From CALDSL01 sp039810245 (GTDB lineage Bacteria > Chloroflexota > Anaerolineae > Anaerolineales > Anaerolineaceae), in contig JBDHWQ010000001.1 in the NCBI GenBank assembly GCA_039810245.1, forward strand, positions 434,001-498,000: DNA of 64,000 nt, given 5' to 3'. Positions 32,965 through 41,745 of this stretch are shown here, piece by piece (the first letter of the stretch is position 1; the number at the start of each line of letters is the position of its first letter). A program made the translations under genes and the position numbers. A model generated the notes under the pieces. The model was not told where the DNA came from and searched no databases. It was given only the letters and a program-made list of their open reading frames with translations.

Positions 32965-34110
32965 ATGAGCCTTACCAGCCGAGAACGGGTTTTAATGGCC
33001 ATAAACCACGAGCAGCCGGACCGCGTGCCGGTGATCATTGGAACCAGCAATACCACCGGCATTAAGCTGCGGCCATACCAGCGCCTCAAGGCCCTGCTGA
33101 ACTATCAAGGCGAAGACCGATTCATCTATGATTGGCCCGAGCTGGGCACAGTGCTGCCGGATGAGCCCATCCTGCTACGGCTGCACTCCGACGCGCGCGG
33201 CGTGCTGGATCGCTTCCCGGCGCACATCTATGCGCGCAACCGGGGCCGCCCGGAGCACGCGCCCTTCATTGACGACTGGGGCAGCGGGCAGACCGAGATT
33301 GAGCCGGGGGTGTGGTATCCGGGCGTGCACCCGATGGCTGAAGCAACCACGTTGGAAGATATTGAGAAGTATCCCTGGCCAGATATGGACGATCCCACCC
33401 GCGTGGCGCACGTACGCGCCGAAGCGCGCCGTCTGCGCGAGCAGACCGATAAGGCCGTGATCGGCACGCCCTGGCTGCTGTTCCCCTTCGAGCGCGCTCA
33501 CGCCATGCAGGGCATGGACCGCTTCCTGCTGCACATGAGTACCGAGCCCGAGTTCGTCCAGGCGCTGCTGGAGAAAATCGGCGCGCTGTGCAAGACGTTG
33601 ATGGGACACTTTCTTGACGAGGCCGGCGACTACCTCGACATGATCAAGATCGGCGACGACCTGGGCACGCAGACCAGCCTGATGATCTCGCCGCGCATGT
33701 ACCGCCGCTTCCTCAAGCCGATCCACGCCGACCTGATCCAAACCATTCGCCAGCGCACCAAAGCCAAAGTATTTTTCCACACCGATGGTGACGTGTTTGA
33801 TCTGATCCCCGATTTTATCGAGATCGGGGTGGACATCCTCAACCCGATCCAGACCTCGGCCGGGAAGATGGCCAACCTGGCGGAGCTGAAGCAGCGTTAT
33901 GGCGATAAGCTCACCTTCTGCGGCGCGGTAGACACCCAGCGCATCCTGCCCGCCGGCACACCACAGGAAGTGCGCGACGAAGTGCGCCGCGTCATCTCGA
34001 TCCTCGGCCCGGGCGGCGGGTTCATGCTCGCCCCGGTGCATACGATCATGCATGAAGTGCCGCCGGAGAATATCCTGGCGATGGTCGACGCCGTGATGGA
34101 ACCCAATTGA
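32965..34110 (+). CDS. Uroporphyrinogen decarboxylase-like (MtaA/CmuA-type) protein, copy 1
   Basis: A 381-residue URO-D fold protein. It opens with TSRERVLMAINHEQPDRVPV and ends with HTIMHEVPPENILAMVDAV, both typical of corrinoid-related methyltransferases rather than haem-pathway HemE. Candidate zinc ligands are in FFHTDGDV and FCGAVDTQ. Such proteins move methyl groups between corrinoid proteins and thiols or demethylate substrates. A PLP lyase of the Cys/Met family follows 28 bases later, hinting at methyl-sulfur chemistry. Confidence 0.8.
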   Translation: MSLTSRERVLMAINHEQPDRVPVIIGTSNTTGIKLRPYQRLKALLNYQGEDRFIYDWPELGTVLPDEPILLRLHSDARGVLDRFPAHIYARNRGRPEHAPFIDDWGSGQTEIEPGVWYPGVHPMAEATTLEDIEKYPWPDMDDPTRVAHVRAEARRLREQTDKAVIGTPWLLFPFERAHAMQGMDRFLLHMSTEPEFVQALLEKIGALCKTLMGHFLDEAGDYLDMIKIGDDLGTQTSLMISPRMYRRFLKPIHADLIQTIRQRTKAKVFFHTDGDVFDLIPDFIEIGVDILNPIQTSAGKMANLAELKQRYGDKLTFCGAVDTQRILPAGTPQEVRDEVRRVISILGPGGGFMLAPVHTIMHEVPPENILAMVDAVMEPN

Positions 34111-34137
34111 CCCTACCCCTTCAAGGAGAAACAATCT

Positions 34138-35337
34138 ATGGACCCCAAGAAACGCAAGCAGCTTTCCCCCGGCAGCAAGATGGTGTACTACCCCGTCGAG
34201 CCGCGCACCAAATCGGTCAGCGAGCCGATTTACATGGCCTCGAACTTCGAGTACGACACCGAAATCTACCAGCGCGTGCTGGATGGCGAGCGTAAGGACG
34301 TTAATATTTACTCGCGCTGCGGCAACCCCAGCGAGTATAAGCTGGACGACCAGATGGCGCTGATCGAAAACGCCGATGCCTGCCTCTCGGTGGCATCTGG
34401 TATGGCGGCCATCGCTATCTTGCTGTTCGGCATGCTCAAAAGCGGCGACCATATCGTCTCGGATTGGACCACCTACAGCACCACGCATGAATTCTTCGAT
34501 CACCGCTTCACCGACTTTGGTGTCCAGACTACCTTCGTGGATACTGCAAACATTGAAGAAGTGGCCGCCGCTATCCGTCCCAACACGCGCGTGATCTACT
34601 GCGAAGCCATCGCCAACCCCACGATGAAGGTCTCGGACATCGCCGCCATCGTCGCGCTGGCGCACAGCCGCGGCATCACCGTGATCTGCGACAACACCTT
34701 CGCCAGCCCGTATGTCTTCCGCCCGCACGAACTGGGCGTGGACTTTGTGGTGGAAAGCGCCACCAAGTGGATCGGCGGGCATAACGACGCGCTGGGCGGC
34801 ACAATCACAATGAAAACCGACATGTTCCCCGCCGACTACCTGGAAACCATCCGCTGGTCCACGCTGACGAAGCTGGGCGGCGCCCTCTCGCCGTTCAACG
34901 CCTGGCTGCTGCTGCGCGGCATTCAGACCCTGCACGTGCGCATGGATCGCTCGTGCGCCTCGGCGATGACCCTGGCGCGCTACTTCGAAAGCCACCCCAA
35001 GGTGCGCCGCGTTTGGTACCCTGGCCTGGAGAGCCACCCGCAGCATGCAATTGCCAAACGCCAGATGCCTATGTTCGGCGGGATGCTGTGTTTCGAGCTC
35101 GAGAGCGAGCCGGCGGCGGTATGCGCGCTGGATGCGCTGGAGCTGTGCACGTTTGGCGCCAGCCTGGGCGGGGTGCGCACAACCACCCAGGTACCCTCGA
35201 CCATGGCCTTTCTGGACGTGCCGCCCGAGGAAAAGGCTCGGATGAACATCCGCGACGGTATGGCGCGCGTTTCCGTCGGCCTGGAAGACGTGGATGATAT
35301 CATCGCCGATTTCGACCAGGCGCTGGCAAAGGTGTAG
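34138..35337 (+). CDS. Cys/Met metabolism PLP-dependent lyase (methionine gamma-lyase-like)
   Basis: A 399-residue fold-type I PLP enzyme. The substrate-binding YSRCGNPSEYKL, cofactor Asp in VICDNTFASPY, Schiff-base Lys in ESATKWIGGHND and SLGGVRTTTQVPSTM are clear. The family covers cystathionine gamma-synthase and lyases, O-acetylhomoserine sulfhydrylase and methionine gamma-lyase, which I cannot separate here. A ribosome binding site AAGGAG precedes it. It lies between a URO-D-like methyltransferase and an amidohydrolase, six bases before the latter. Confidence 0.87.
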   Translation: MDPKKRKQLSPGSKMVYYPVEPRTKSVSEPIYMASNFEYDTEIYQRVLDGERKDVNIYSRCGNPSEYKLDDQMALIENADACLSVASGMAAIAILLFGMLKSGDHIVSDWTTYSTTHEFFDHRFTDFGVQTTFVDTANIEEVAAAIRPNTRVIYCEAIANPTMKVSDIAAIVALAHSRGITVICDNTFASPYVFRPHELGVDFVVESATKWIGGHNDALGGTITMKTDMFPADYLETIRWSTLTKLGGALSPFNAWLLLRGIQTLHVRMDRSCASAMTLARYFESHPKVRRVWYPGLESHPQHAIAKRQMPMFGGMLCFELESEPAAVCALDALELCTFGASLGGVRTTTQVPSTMAFLDVPPEEKARMNIRDGMARVSVGLEDVDDIIADFDQALAKV

Positions 35338-35343
35338 GCGGCG

Positions 35344-36708
35344 ATGCCCGAATATGATCTGCTCATCCGCGGATGCCATCTGCTGCGGCCAGACCTGACC
35401 ACTACGCCGGGCGTGACCATTGCCATTCAGGGCAGCCGCATCGCTGCGCTGCTGGCCGGCGCGGATGCCGACGCAGCGCGCGGGCGCGCGGAAATCGATG
35501 GCGGCGGCACGCTGGCGATGCCCGGGCTGGTGGATGGCCACACGCACGCCGCCCAGCAGCTCCTGCGCGGCAGCGTAACCGATGAAATGCCGATGATCTG
35601 GGCACGCATCCTGGTGCCATTTGAGTCCAACCTGACACCGGAAGAAGCTTACGCCGGGGCAATGCTGTTCTGCCTCGAAAACCTGAAGGCCGGCATCACC
35701 GCCTTTGCCGACGCAGGCGGCCCGCACATGGACCAGGTGGCCGAGGCCGTGCTGCGGACGGGAATGCGCGCCTGCATCGCGCGCTCGACAATGGATACCG
35801 GCGCGTTTATCCCGCCCGCCATGCTGCAAACCGCGGCCGAGGCGGTGCGCAGCACCGAGGATCTGTACCAGGCCTACCACAACGCCGGTGATGGCCGCGT
35901 GCGCATCTGGTTTGGTCTGCGCCAGGCAATGACATCCACCCCCGCGCTGGCCGAAGCCGTGGCGGCGCGATCCAAAGACCTGAACACCGGCGTGCATATT
36001 CACCTGGCCGAACACCTGGACGAAGTCAATCACTGCCTGACGCGCTATGGCATGCGCCCGGCCGAATGGTTCGATTCGTTCGGGCTGCTGGGACCCAATC
36101 TGATCGCCGGGCACTGCATCCGCCTGTCGGATAAAGAGGTAATGCTGGTGGCGCAGCGCCAAGTAGGCGTGGTACATTGCCCACGCTCCAACCTGGGTAG
36201 TCATGGCTTTGGCAAGACACCACTGCTGCTCGCGCTGGGAGCAACCGTGGCGCTGGGCACGGATGGCGCATCCGGCACGCGGCTGGACCTGTTCGAGCAG
36301 ATGCGGCTGATTAAATCCGCCACCCATGCGCGCTTTGGCATCGAGATCAACGACCCCATGTCACTGCCGGCGCTGGAAACGCTGCGCATGGCCACCCAGG
36401 GCGGCGCGCGCGCTCTGATGCAGGCCGATGACCTGGGCACGCTCGAAGTGGGCAAAAAAGCCGACCTGATCCTGCTGGATTTGAACGCACCGCACCTTTC
36501 ACCGACCGCCAACCTGCCGAAGACAATCGCCACGGTCGCCGGCCCGGCCGACGTGCGCGACGTAATCGTCGATGGCCGGGTAATCATTCGCGAGCGCGCC
36601 TTTGTCCGGTTGGATGAAGCCGAAATCCGCGCCAGAGCTGCCGAAGCCCTGCGCAGCATCAGCCGCAAAGCGGGGCTGAACACAGCGTACGGCTACTTTG
36701 GCGATTAA
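35344..36708 (+). CDS. MTA/SAH deaminase-like amidohydrolase, copy 2
   Basis: A 454-residue amidohydrolase of the same subgroup as the one at 28.9 kb. It shows GLVDGHTHAAQQLLRG (HxH), GVHIHLAEHLDEV, LIAGHCIRLS and LGTDGASGTRLDLFEQM. The substrate may be MTA, SAH or another aminopurine or triazine-like ring. It ends the small plus-strand operon with the URO-D-like and PLP genes; together they suggest salvage of methylthio or homocysteine compounds. Confidence 0.86.
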   Translation: MPEYDLLIRGCHLLRPDLTTTPGVTIAIQGSRIAALLAGADADAARGRAEIDGGGTLAMPGLVDGHTHAAQQLLRGSVTDEMPMIWARILVPFESNLTPEEAYAGAMLFCLENLKAGITAFADAGGPHMDQVAEAVLRTGMRACIARSTMDTGAFIPPAMLQTAAEAVRSTEDLYQAYHNAGDGRVRIWFGLRQAMTSTPALAEAVAARSKDLNTGVHIHLAEHLDEVNHCLTRYGMRPAEWFDSFGLLGPNLIAGHCIRLSDKEVMLVAQRQVGVVHCPRSNLGSHGFGKTPLLLALGATVALGTDGASGTRLDLFEQMRLIKSATHARFGIEINDPMSLPALETLRMATQGGARALMQADDLGTLEVGKKADLILLDLNAPHLSPTANLPKTIATVAGPADVRDVIVDGRVIIRERAFVRLDEAEIRARAAEALRSISRKAGLNTAYGYFGD

Positions 36709-36751
36709 AAAGCAGGGTGAGAGGCCTGCCCCGTCCGGCCTCTCACCCTGC
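36707..36751 (-). terminator. Rho-independent terminator of the lipid kinase gene
   Basis: A 15-bp perfect stem (GCAGGGTGAGAGGCC at 36712-36726, GGCCTCTCACCCTGC at 36737-36751) is followed on the minus strand by five T. It lies directly after the convergent amidohydrolase stop and may act on both transcripts. Confidence 0.85.
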
Positions 36752-36758
36752 CGGTCTC

Positions 36759-37730
36759 TCACACCCCCACAAACTGGCGCAGGCGGTCGACGAAAGCTTC
36801 GCTCTGCTTATCCGGCAGCAGGACGCGCACGGCCTGGTGCATCACTTCGATTGAAACCGGCGTTTCGCCCAGTACTTCACCGTCGCCCTGGAAAGGCATG
36901 GCGCGCTCGCAGGCAATCTCAATCGCTTCGCTGGCCTGCAGGTAGACCATCTTGCGCGCCTGGCGCGGCTTGCGCCGCAAGATGTAATACAGCACTTCCA
37001 GGTAATCTCCCAGGGTACGGGCTTTGATCACAAAGATATCCACGTTGCCGTCGTCCGGCAGCACACGCACGCCCTCGAACGGGATCTGAATGCCCAGCAG
37101 CCCGCCGATGGCAATATGCACTTCCGATGCGCGGAAGCGCAGTTTCTTGCCGTCTACCACCAGGCGAAACATGTACGGCTGCAAACCCAGTAGCGCGCGC
37201 GCCGCTCCGCCAAAATAGGCCAGGAAGCCGTACTTGCGCTTTGCTTCGCGCTCAGTGTTCTTGATCAACGACGAGCTGAAACCCACCCCGGCGTTGAGCA
37301 CGCACACGCTCTGATTCACCCGGATCGCATCCAGCAGCAGCGGACGCGAGTTACTTTCGAGGATCGACAGAGCGCGCTGGATTCCAAACGGCACGCCCAG
37401 GTCGCGCGCCAGCAGGTTGCCCGTACCCAGCGGCAGGATCAGCAGCGGCACGCTGGCGCCCACCATGCCCGCCGCGACCCCGCTGACGGTGCCATCGCCA
37501 CCTGCCGCGGCCACGGCATCACAGCCGCGCGCAATAGCTTTCTTCACCACCCGGCTCAGGTCTTCATCCTGATGCGTCTCGTAGATTTCCCAGGTCCAGC
37601 CGCGCTGCTCGCACCACGCGCCAATCTGCCGGCTGGTGCGAGACGGAACGACAAGACCGGCGACCGGGTTGAGGACCACAAACAGATGCTTTGGGGCCGG
37701 GGGTTCGATGAGAGCAGAAGGCGGTTCCAC
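36759..37730 (-). CDS. Diacylglycerol kinase-family lipid kinase (YegS/DgkB-like)
   Basis: A 323-residue lipid kinase. FVVLNPVAG, the nucleotide motif AAAGGDGTVSGVAAGM, ILPLGTGNLLARDLGVP and VLNAGVGFSSSLI are diagnostic. It phosphorylates diacylglycerol or a related lipid for membrane lipid turnover. The start is GTG at 37730. A TATAAC box at 37742-37737 is so close that the mRNA may be nearly leaderless. Unrelated to the neighbours by function. Confidence 0.9.
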   Translation of the reverse strand: MEPPSALIEPPAPKHLFVVLNPVAGLVVPSRTSRQIGAWCEQRGWTWEIYETHQDEDLSRVVKKAIARGCDAVAAAGGDGTVSGVAAGMVGASVPLLILPLGTGNLLARDLGVPFGIQRALSILESNSRPLLLDAIRVNQSVCVLNAGVGFSSSLIKNTEREAKRKYGFLAYFGGAARALLGLQPYMFRLVVDGKKLRFRASEVHIAIGGLLGIQIPFEGVRVLPDDGNVDIFVIKARTLGDYLEVLYYILRRKPRQARKMVYLQASEAIEIACERAMPFQGDGEVLGETPVSIEVMHQAVRVLLPDKQSEAFVDRLRQFVGV

Positions 37731-37910
37731 AACCCGGTTATAACAAATGCGCGGCCAGATTACCAGTGAAATGAGTCACGATCTTTGCAAAGAAAACCAT
37801 ATGCATCTGCGCGATGCAGCCGCTGCCCGAGAACCCGCTGGAAATATGATACACTATGCCGGTACGCAAAACCCCTACCCTCACAAAAACCACCCCTGGA
37901 GAAAACACCT

Positions 37911-39698
37911 ATGTGCGGTATTTTCGGCATTGTGACTGCGAAAGAAGAGAACCTGGGTCCTATCCTGGCAGAAGCTGCCCGGCGGCTGACCTACCGGGGC
38001 TACGACTCGGTCGGCGCGGCCACCATCAGCGGCAGCAAAATCGACCTGCGCAAAGACGCAGGCCGCGTGGATGACGTCGCCGCGCGCTACAACTTTGCCG
38101 AAATGAATGGTCAGCGTGGCATCACCCAACTGCGTTGGGCCACCTTTGGCGCACCGTCGCAGGTCAACTCGCAGCCGCACCTCGACTCGGATGGTGATAT
38201 GGTGGGCGCGCATAATGGCAACGTGGTCAACAATGCCGAGCTGCGCCAGCAGTTCATGGCCGAAGGGCTGACCGTGCGCTCGATGAATGACGGTGAGTCG
38301 TGCGTGCACGCGGTGGAGCGCTACGTCAATCGAGGCGAGGACTTTATCACTGCCATCCGCAGAGCGCACAGCGACCTGCAGGGCGATTATGCCTACGTGA
38401 TCGGGCGTATCAATGACGATAAGCTGTTCGCAATCAAAAAAGGCTCCGGGCTGGTGGTCGGGCTTGGAGAGGGCTTTAATTGTGTTTCGTCCGATCTGCC
38501 CTCGATTCTGCCGCTGACGCGCAAGATCATGCGTATATATGACGGCGAGATCATCACCTTGTGGGCCGACCGGGTGGAGCTGCATTCGGTTAGCGACGGC
38601 AGCCTGATCGAGCGCGAGCCGGAGATTATCACCGCCACCATGGAAGCGGTGCAGAAGGGCGGCTTTGCCCATTTTATGCTCAAGGAAATTCACGACCAGC
38701 CGCAGGTGGCCCGCGAAGTGCTGCACATGCTGGAAGGCTCAGGCGAAGTGGACCCGCTGCTGGATAAAATCCGCGCCGCGCGGCATGTGTATTTCGTGGG
38801 CTGCGGCACCAGCTACCACGCCTGCCTGGCCGGCGCGGTGTACTTCGCGCAGCTGGCCGGCAAAGCTGCAATCCCGGTCATCGCGCCGCAATTCGCGCCG
38901 CAGTACCTGCCGGCCGTCGGGCCGGAGGATGTGGGCATCTTCGTCAGCCAGTCCGGCGAGACCAAAGACGTGCTCGATGCGCTGCACGCCGCCGAAGCGC
39001 GCGGCATGACCTGCTTTGGGTTGGCCAACGTGATCGGCTCGACGCTGACCAAAACCACCGCGGCCTGCCTGCCGCTGTGCTGCGGCTATGAGATCAGCGT
39101 GCCGGCAACCAAAACCTTCACCAACCAGGTAGTCTCCTTCCTGTACCTGGCCTACCGCCTGGGCGGGCGCAACACGCTGGAGCTGGAGCGCATCCCCGAT
39201 CTGATCGAAGAAACCATCCGCAGCACCGCCCCACAGGTAGAAGCCATCACCGCATCGGTCAACGCCTGGAACGATCTGTACAGCCTGGGCTATGGAGCCA
39301 CCTACCCTATGGCGCTGGAAGGCGCGCTCAAGCTGAAAGAGATCACCTACGCTCACTGCGAAGGCATGCTATCCACCGAGTTCAAGCACGGACCGCTCTC
39401 GGCCATCGTGGATAACTTCCCGGTGTTGTTCTCCGCCGGCCCGGAAGACACCGGGCTGATTATCAGCGGCATTAACGAGGTCACCTGCCGCGGCGGGCGC
39501 GCAATTGCTATCGGCCAGGAAGATGCGCGCCTGCGTGCCAACGCCACCGACCTGATCACCCTCCCCGCTGCCAGCCCGGCCATTTCCGCGCTGCTGGCGG
39601 TTATCCCGCTGCAACTGCTCTCGTACTACATGGCCGTGGCGCGCGGCTATGACCCCGACTTCCCGCGCAACCTCAGCAAGACCCTGACCGTTGATTAA
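37911..39698 (+). CDS. glmS: Glutamine-fructose-6-phosphate aminotransferase family (GlmS-like)
   Basis: A 595-residue enzyme with an N-terminal Ntn glutaminase domain starting MCGIFGIVT (Cys2 nucleophile after Met removal) and two SIS sugar-isomerase domains (GCGTSYHACLAG, SQSGETKDVLDAL, ALKLKEITYAHCEG, PRNLSKTLTVD at the end). It would make glucosamine-6-phosphate for cell envelope synthesis. Some positions vary from standard GlmS (RWATFGAPSQVNSQPHLD), so a paralogue acting on another ketose phosphate is possible. The ATG at 37911 was chosen for the essential Met-Cys start. Confidence 0.88.
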   Translation: MCGIFGIVTAKEENLGPILAEAARRLTYRGYDSVGAATISGSKIDLRKDAGRVDDVAARYNFAEMNGQRGITQLRWATFGAPSQVNSQPHLDSDGDMVGAHNGNVVNNAELRQQFMAEGLTVRSMNDGESCVHAVERYVNRGEDFITAIRRAHSDLQGDYAYVIGRINDDKLFAIKKGSGLVVGLGEGFNCVSSDLPSILPLTRKIMRIYDGEIITLWADRVELHSVSDGSLIEREPEIITATMEAVQKGGFAHFMLKEIHDQPQVAREVLHMLEGSGEVDPLLDKIRAARHVYFVGCGTSYHACLAGAVYFAQLAGKAAIPVIAPQFAPQYLPAVGPEDVGIFVSQSGETKDVLDALHAAEARGMTCFGLANVIGSTLTKTTAACLPLCCGYEISVPATKTFTNQVVSFLYLAYRLGGRNTLELERIPDLIEETIRSTAPQVEAITASVNAWNDLYSLGYGATYPMALEGALKLKEITYAHCEGMLSTEFKHGPLSAIVDNFPVLFSAGPEDTGLIISGINEVTCRGGRAIAIGQEDARLRANATDLITLPAASPAISALLAVIPLQLLSYYMAVARGYDPDFPRNLSKTLTVD

Positions 39699-39724
39699 AA
39701 ATCGTCACCAACCGAGGAAAGTAG

Positions 39725-39747
39725 CCTGAGCCCGTCGAAGGGTACGG
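39725..39747. repeat. REP-like dispersed repeat, copy 2
   Basis: CCTGAGCCCGTCGAAGGGT carries the core CTGAGCNCGTCGAAG shared with copies at 21.2 and 54.8 kb. It lies between glmS and the PPC-domain gene. Confidence 0.55.
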
Positions 39748-39785
39748 CGAAGTCTCGAAACACCATGAACCGATAAGGAGCGTCC

Positions 39786-40187
39786 ATGCGTACGCACGCC
39801 ATCCGTCTCAGCCCCGGCGTCGACCTGATGCAGGCGCTGGTGAAAGCCACTGCGGATTTCTCGCTGCAGGCCGGCTGCATCCTCACCTGCGTCGGCAGCC
39901 TGCAGGTGGCATCGCTGCGCCTGGCCAACCAGCCCGGCGCAACCATATACCATGGCAAGTACGAGATCGTCTCGCTTGTGGGCACGCTGTGCCCCGATGG
40001 CCTCCACGTGCACATCTCCATCGCCGACGGCCAGGGAGTCACCATTGGAGGCCACCTGCTGGAAGGCTGCCAGATATACACCACCGCCGAAATCGTACTC
40101 GGAGAGCTGGAAGACAGCCGCTTCACCCGCGAGTTCGACCCGCAAAGCGGATACGAGGAACTGGTAGTAAGGCCCAGAGAAGGTTAA
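39786..40187 (+). CDS. PPC/DUF296 domain protein
   Basis: A 133-residue protein made only of the PPC (DUF296) fold, with metal-binding histidines in LHVHISIADGQG and GGHLLEGC and the closing SGYEELVV. In plants the fold accompanies AT-hooks; bacterial single-domain versions form trimers of unknown role. AAGGAG precedes the ATG. It is separated from glmS by a repeat and ends at a strong terminator. Confidence 0.86.
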   Translation: MRTHAIRLSPGVDLMQALVKATADFSLQAGCILTCVGSLQVASLRLANQPGATIYHGKYEIVSLVGTLCPDGLHVHISIADGQGVTIGGHLLEGCQIYTTAEIVLGELEDSRFTREFDPQSGYEELVVRPREG

Positions 40188-40188
40188 T

Positions 40189-40225
40189 AACGCCAGGTGG
40201 AGCGCAGGACGCTCCACCTGGCGTT
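40189..40225. terminator. Bidirectional rho-independent terminator
   Basis: A 16-bp perfect stem (AACGCCAGGTGGAGCG / CGCTCCACCTGGCGTT) with a 5-base loop and TATTTTTC to the right. It separates the PPC gene from the convergent MFS gene, whose stop codon touches the stem. Confidence 0.88.
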
Positions 40226-41520
40226 TATTTTTCTCTCTTCCCCGCCCACCTCGGATCGGGCAGCACGTAGTGCGCAACCAGCATGCCTGCGCCGCCGATG
40301 GCGAGGGTGACGGCGAACAGCGTGCGATACGAAAACCCATCCACCAGCAGGCCGCCAATGACAGGGGCGGCGGCCAGCACCGGCGAGAGCAGCGTATTCG
40401 ACATGCCCACAAAACGGCTGGTCTCGGCAGGCGGGGCAATCTCAAACACCATGTTGGGGTCTGATGTCATAAAAGCGGCGTAGATGCCCCCGGTGCAGAA
40501 GGCGACCAGGAAGAACAGCCAGCCAGCGCCGGCAGTCAGCGCCAGCAGCGCCTGCGCCACCAGCAGCACCCCGGCCATTACGTACACGCGCTTGAAGCCG
40601 AAATGGTCGCCCACCCAGCCCCACACCGCACCCAGGATGCTTTGCGTGAGCAGGATGGTCATGGTGTACAGGCCAAATGTGCCTTCGGTCATACCGTAGG
40701 TACGCACGGCGTAGATGGCGTAGAACGAGTTGGCCATCAGCCCCAGGCCGAGCAGCGATCGGGTGACCAGGTAGCGACGGAAGCCGGTATACTGGCGCAG
40801 CACGCCCGGGATAGCGCGCATGAAATGCCCCAGACTCTCCGCCTTGACCATCACCGGAAACGGCACTTCGCGGAACGCGGCGATCAGAAACGGTGAGATG
40901 AACGAGCTGGCGAAGGCCAGCCAGAACAGCGTTTGCAGGTTGACCGGGAAGTTGTAGCGGTCTAGCACGGTGCTGGCCAGCAGCGAAGCGCCAAAACCGA
41001 TCAGCCCGCTGAGGCCATTGACAAAGCCATAAAACTGCCCGCGGTTGCGGTTGATGTTCTTGCTGATGAAATCGGCATACGCCGGGCCGATCAGCCCATT
41101 GGTGACCGAGAAGACCGCATACGCCGCAAAGAACAGCCCCAGGCGGATCGAAGGCGAGAGGCCATTGATAAATTGCAGCAGGATGGCGATCATCAATACC
41201 GCCACACGCTCGGCAATGGCGATCCAGAAGATGGTCCATTTTCGGCGCGGCTTGCCATTTACCAGGTACGCGCCAATAAACTGCGGGAAGAAAAAGCCCC
41301 AGAAGTAAATCGCTGAGGCAATTCCGACCCAAAAACGCTGGTCGGTCAGGTTGCTGACCAGGTAGGGGATAATCGTATCCACCGACAACATGGCCAGCAC
41401 AAAAGCGAACAAGGATGAATCGAACAGAACAAGGAGATAATTGCGACGGTAGTTGCGGTTTACCTGCGCAGTATATTCCGGGTGTTCGAGAGCGATTTGA
41501 GAGAGATCCGTGCTTTGCAT
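40225..41520 (-). CDS. MFS transporter
   Basis: A 431-residue twelve-helix transporter, distinct from the tandem pair at 22-25 kb. The N-terminal helix region reads NYLLVLFDSSLFAFVLAMLS, followed by GFFFPQFIGAYLVNG, and it has NPNMVFEIAPPAETSRF-like composition in the second half (residues DPNMVFEIAPPAETSRFVGM). The ATG at 41520 follows AGGAAC. It may be the last gene reached from the upstream uridine phosphorylase operon, but 225 bases with hairpins intervene. Substrate unknown. Confidence 0.83.
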   Translation of the reverse strand: MQSTDLSQIALEHPEYTAQVNRNYRRNYLLVLFDSSLFAFVLAMLSVDTIIPYLVSNLTDQRFWVGIASAIYFWGFFFPQFIGAYLVNGKPRRKWTIFWIAIAERVAVLMIAILLQFINGLSPSIRLGLFFAAYAVFSVTNGLIGPAYADFISKNINRNRGQFYGFVNGLSGLIGFGASLLASTVLDRYNFPVNLQTLFWLAFASSFISPFLIAAFREVPFPVMVKAESLGHFMRAIPGVLRQYTGFRRYLVTRSLLGLGLMANSFYAIYAVRTYGMTEGTFGLYTMTILLTQSILGAVWGWVGDHFGFKRVYVMAGVLLVAQALLALTAGAGWLFFLVAFCTGGIYAAFMTSDPNMVFEIAPPAETSRFVGMSNTLLSPVLAAAPVIGGLLVDGFSYRTLFAVTLAIGGAGMLVAHYVLPDPRWAGKREK

Positions 41521-41595
41521 GAGGGTTCCTGGGCCGCTGACCGGTTCCGGCTGGTCACGACTGGTGAGAGGTTGCTTTTGCTTCAAGGGCGGAGA

Positions 41596-41729
41596 AAGAC
41601 CCCCCTCCTGCTCCCTCACGCAGCGCGCCCCACAGTGGGTGCCAAATCGCAAGGAACGCGATTTAGAGGGAGGTTGTTATCTTCCCTCCATTTTCGTTCT
41701 TTGAAAATGGAGGGATAGAGGGGGGTCTT
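41596..41729. repeat. MITE-like element with terminal inverted repeats
   Basis: Terminal arms AAGACCCCCCTC (41596-41607) and GAGGGGGGTCTT (41718-41729) are a perfect 12-bp inverted repeat enclosing 110 bases. Inside are a 13-bp hairpin (TCCCTCCATTTTC / GAAAATGGAGGGA, 41683-41715) and a 7-bp hairpin (AAATCGC / GCGATTT, 41644-41664). No protein is encoded. It lies between the MFS and uridine phosphorylase genes. Confidence 0.55.
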
Positions 41730-41745
41730 CGACTTTGCGGTTCTG

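Noticed and set aside
33175..36327. A 1050-codon open frame on the minus strand
   Set aside because: It runs antisense across three well-supported plus-strand genes (URO-D-like, PLP lyase, amidohydrolase). Its residue make-up is His/Arg/Gly-rich with no recognisable domain, as expected from GC-rich third-position bias.
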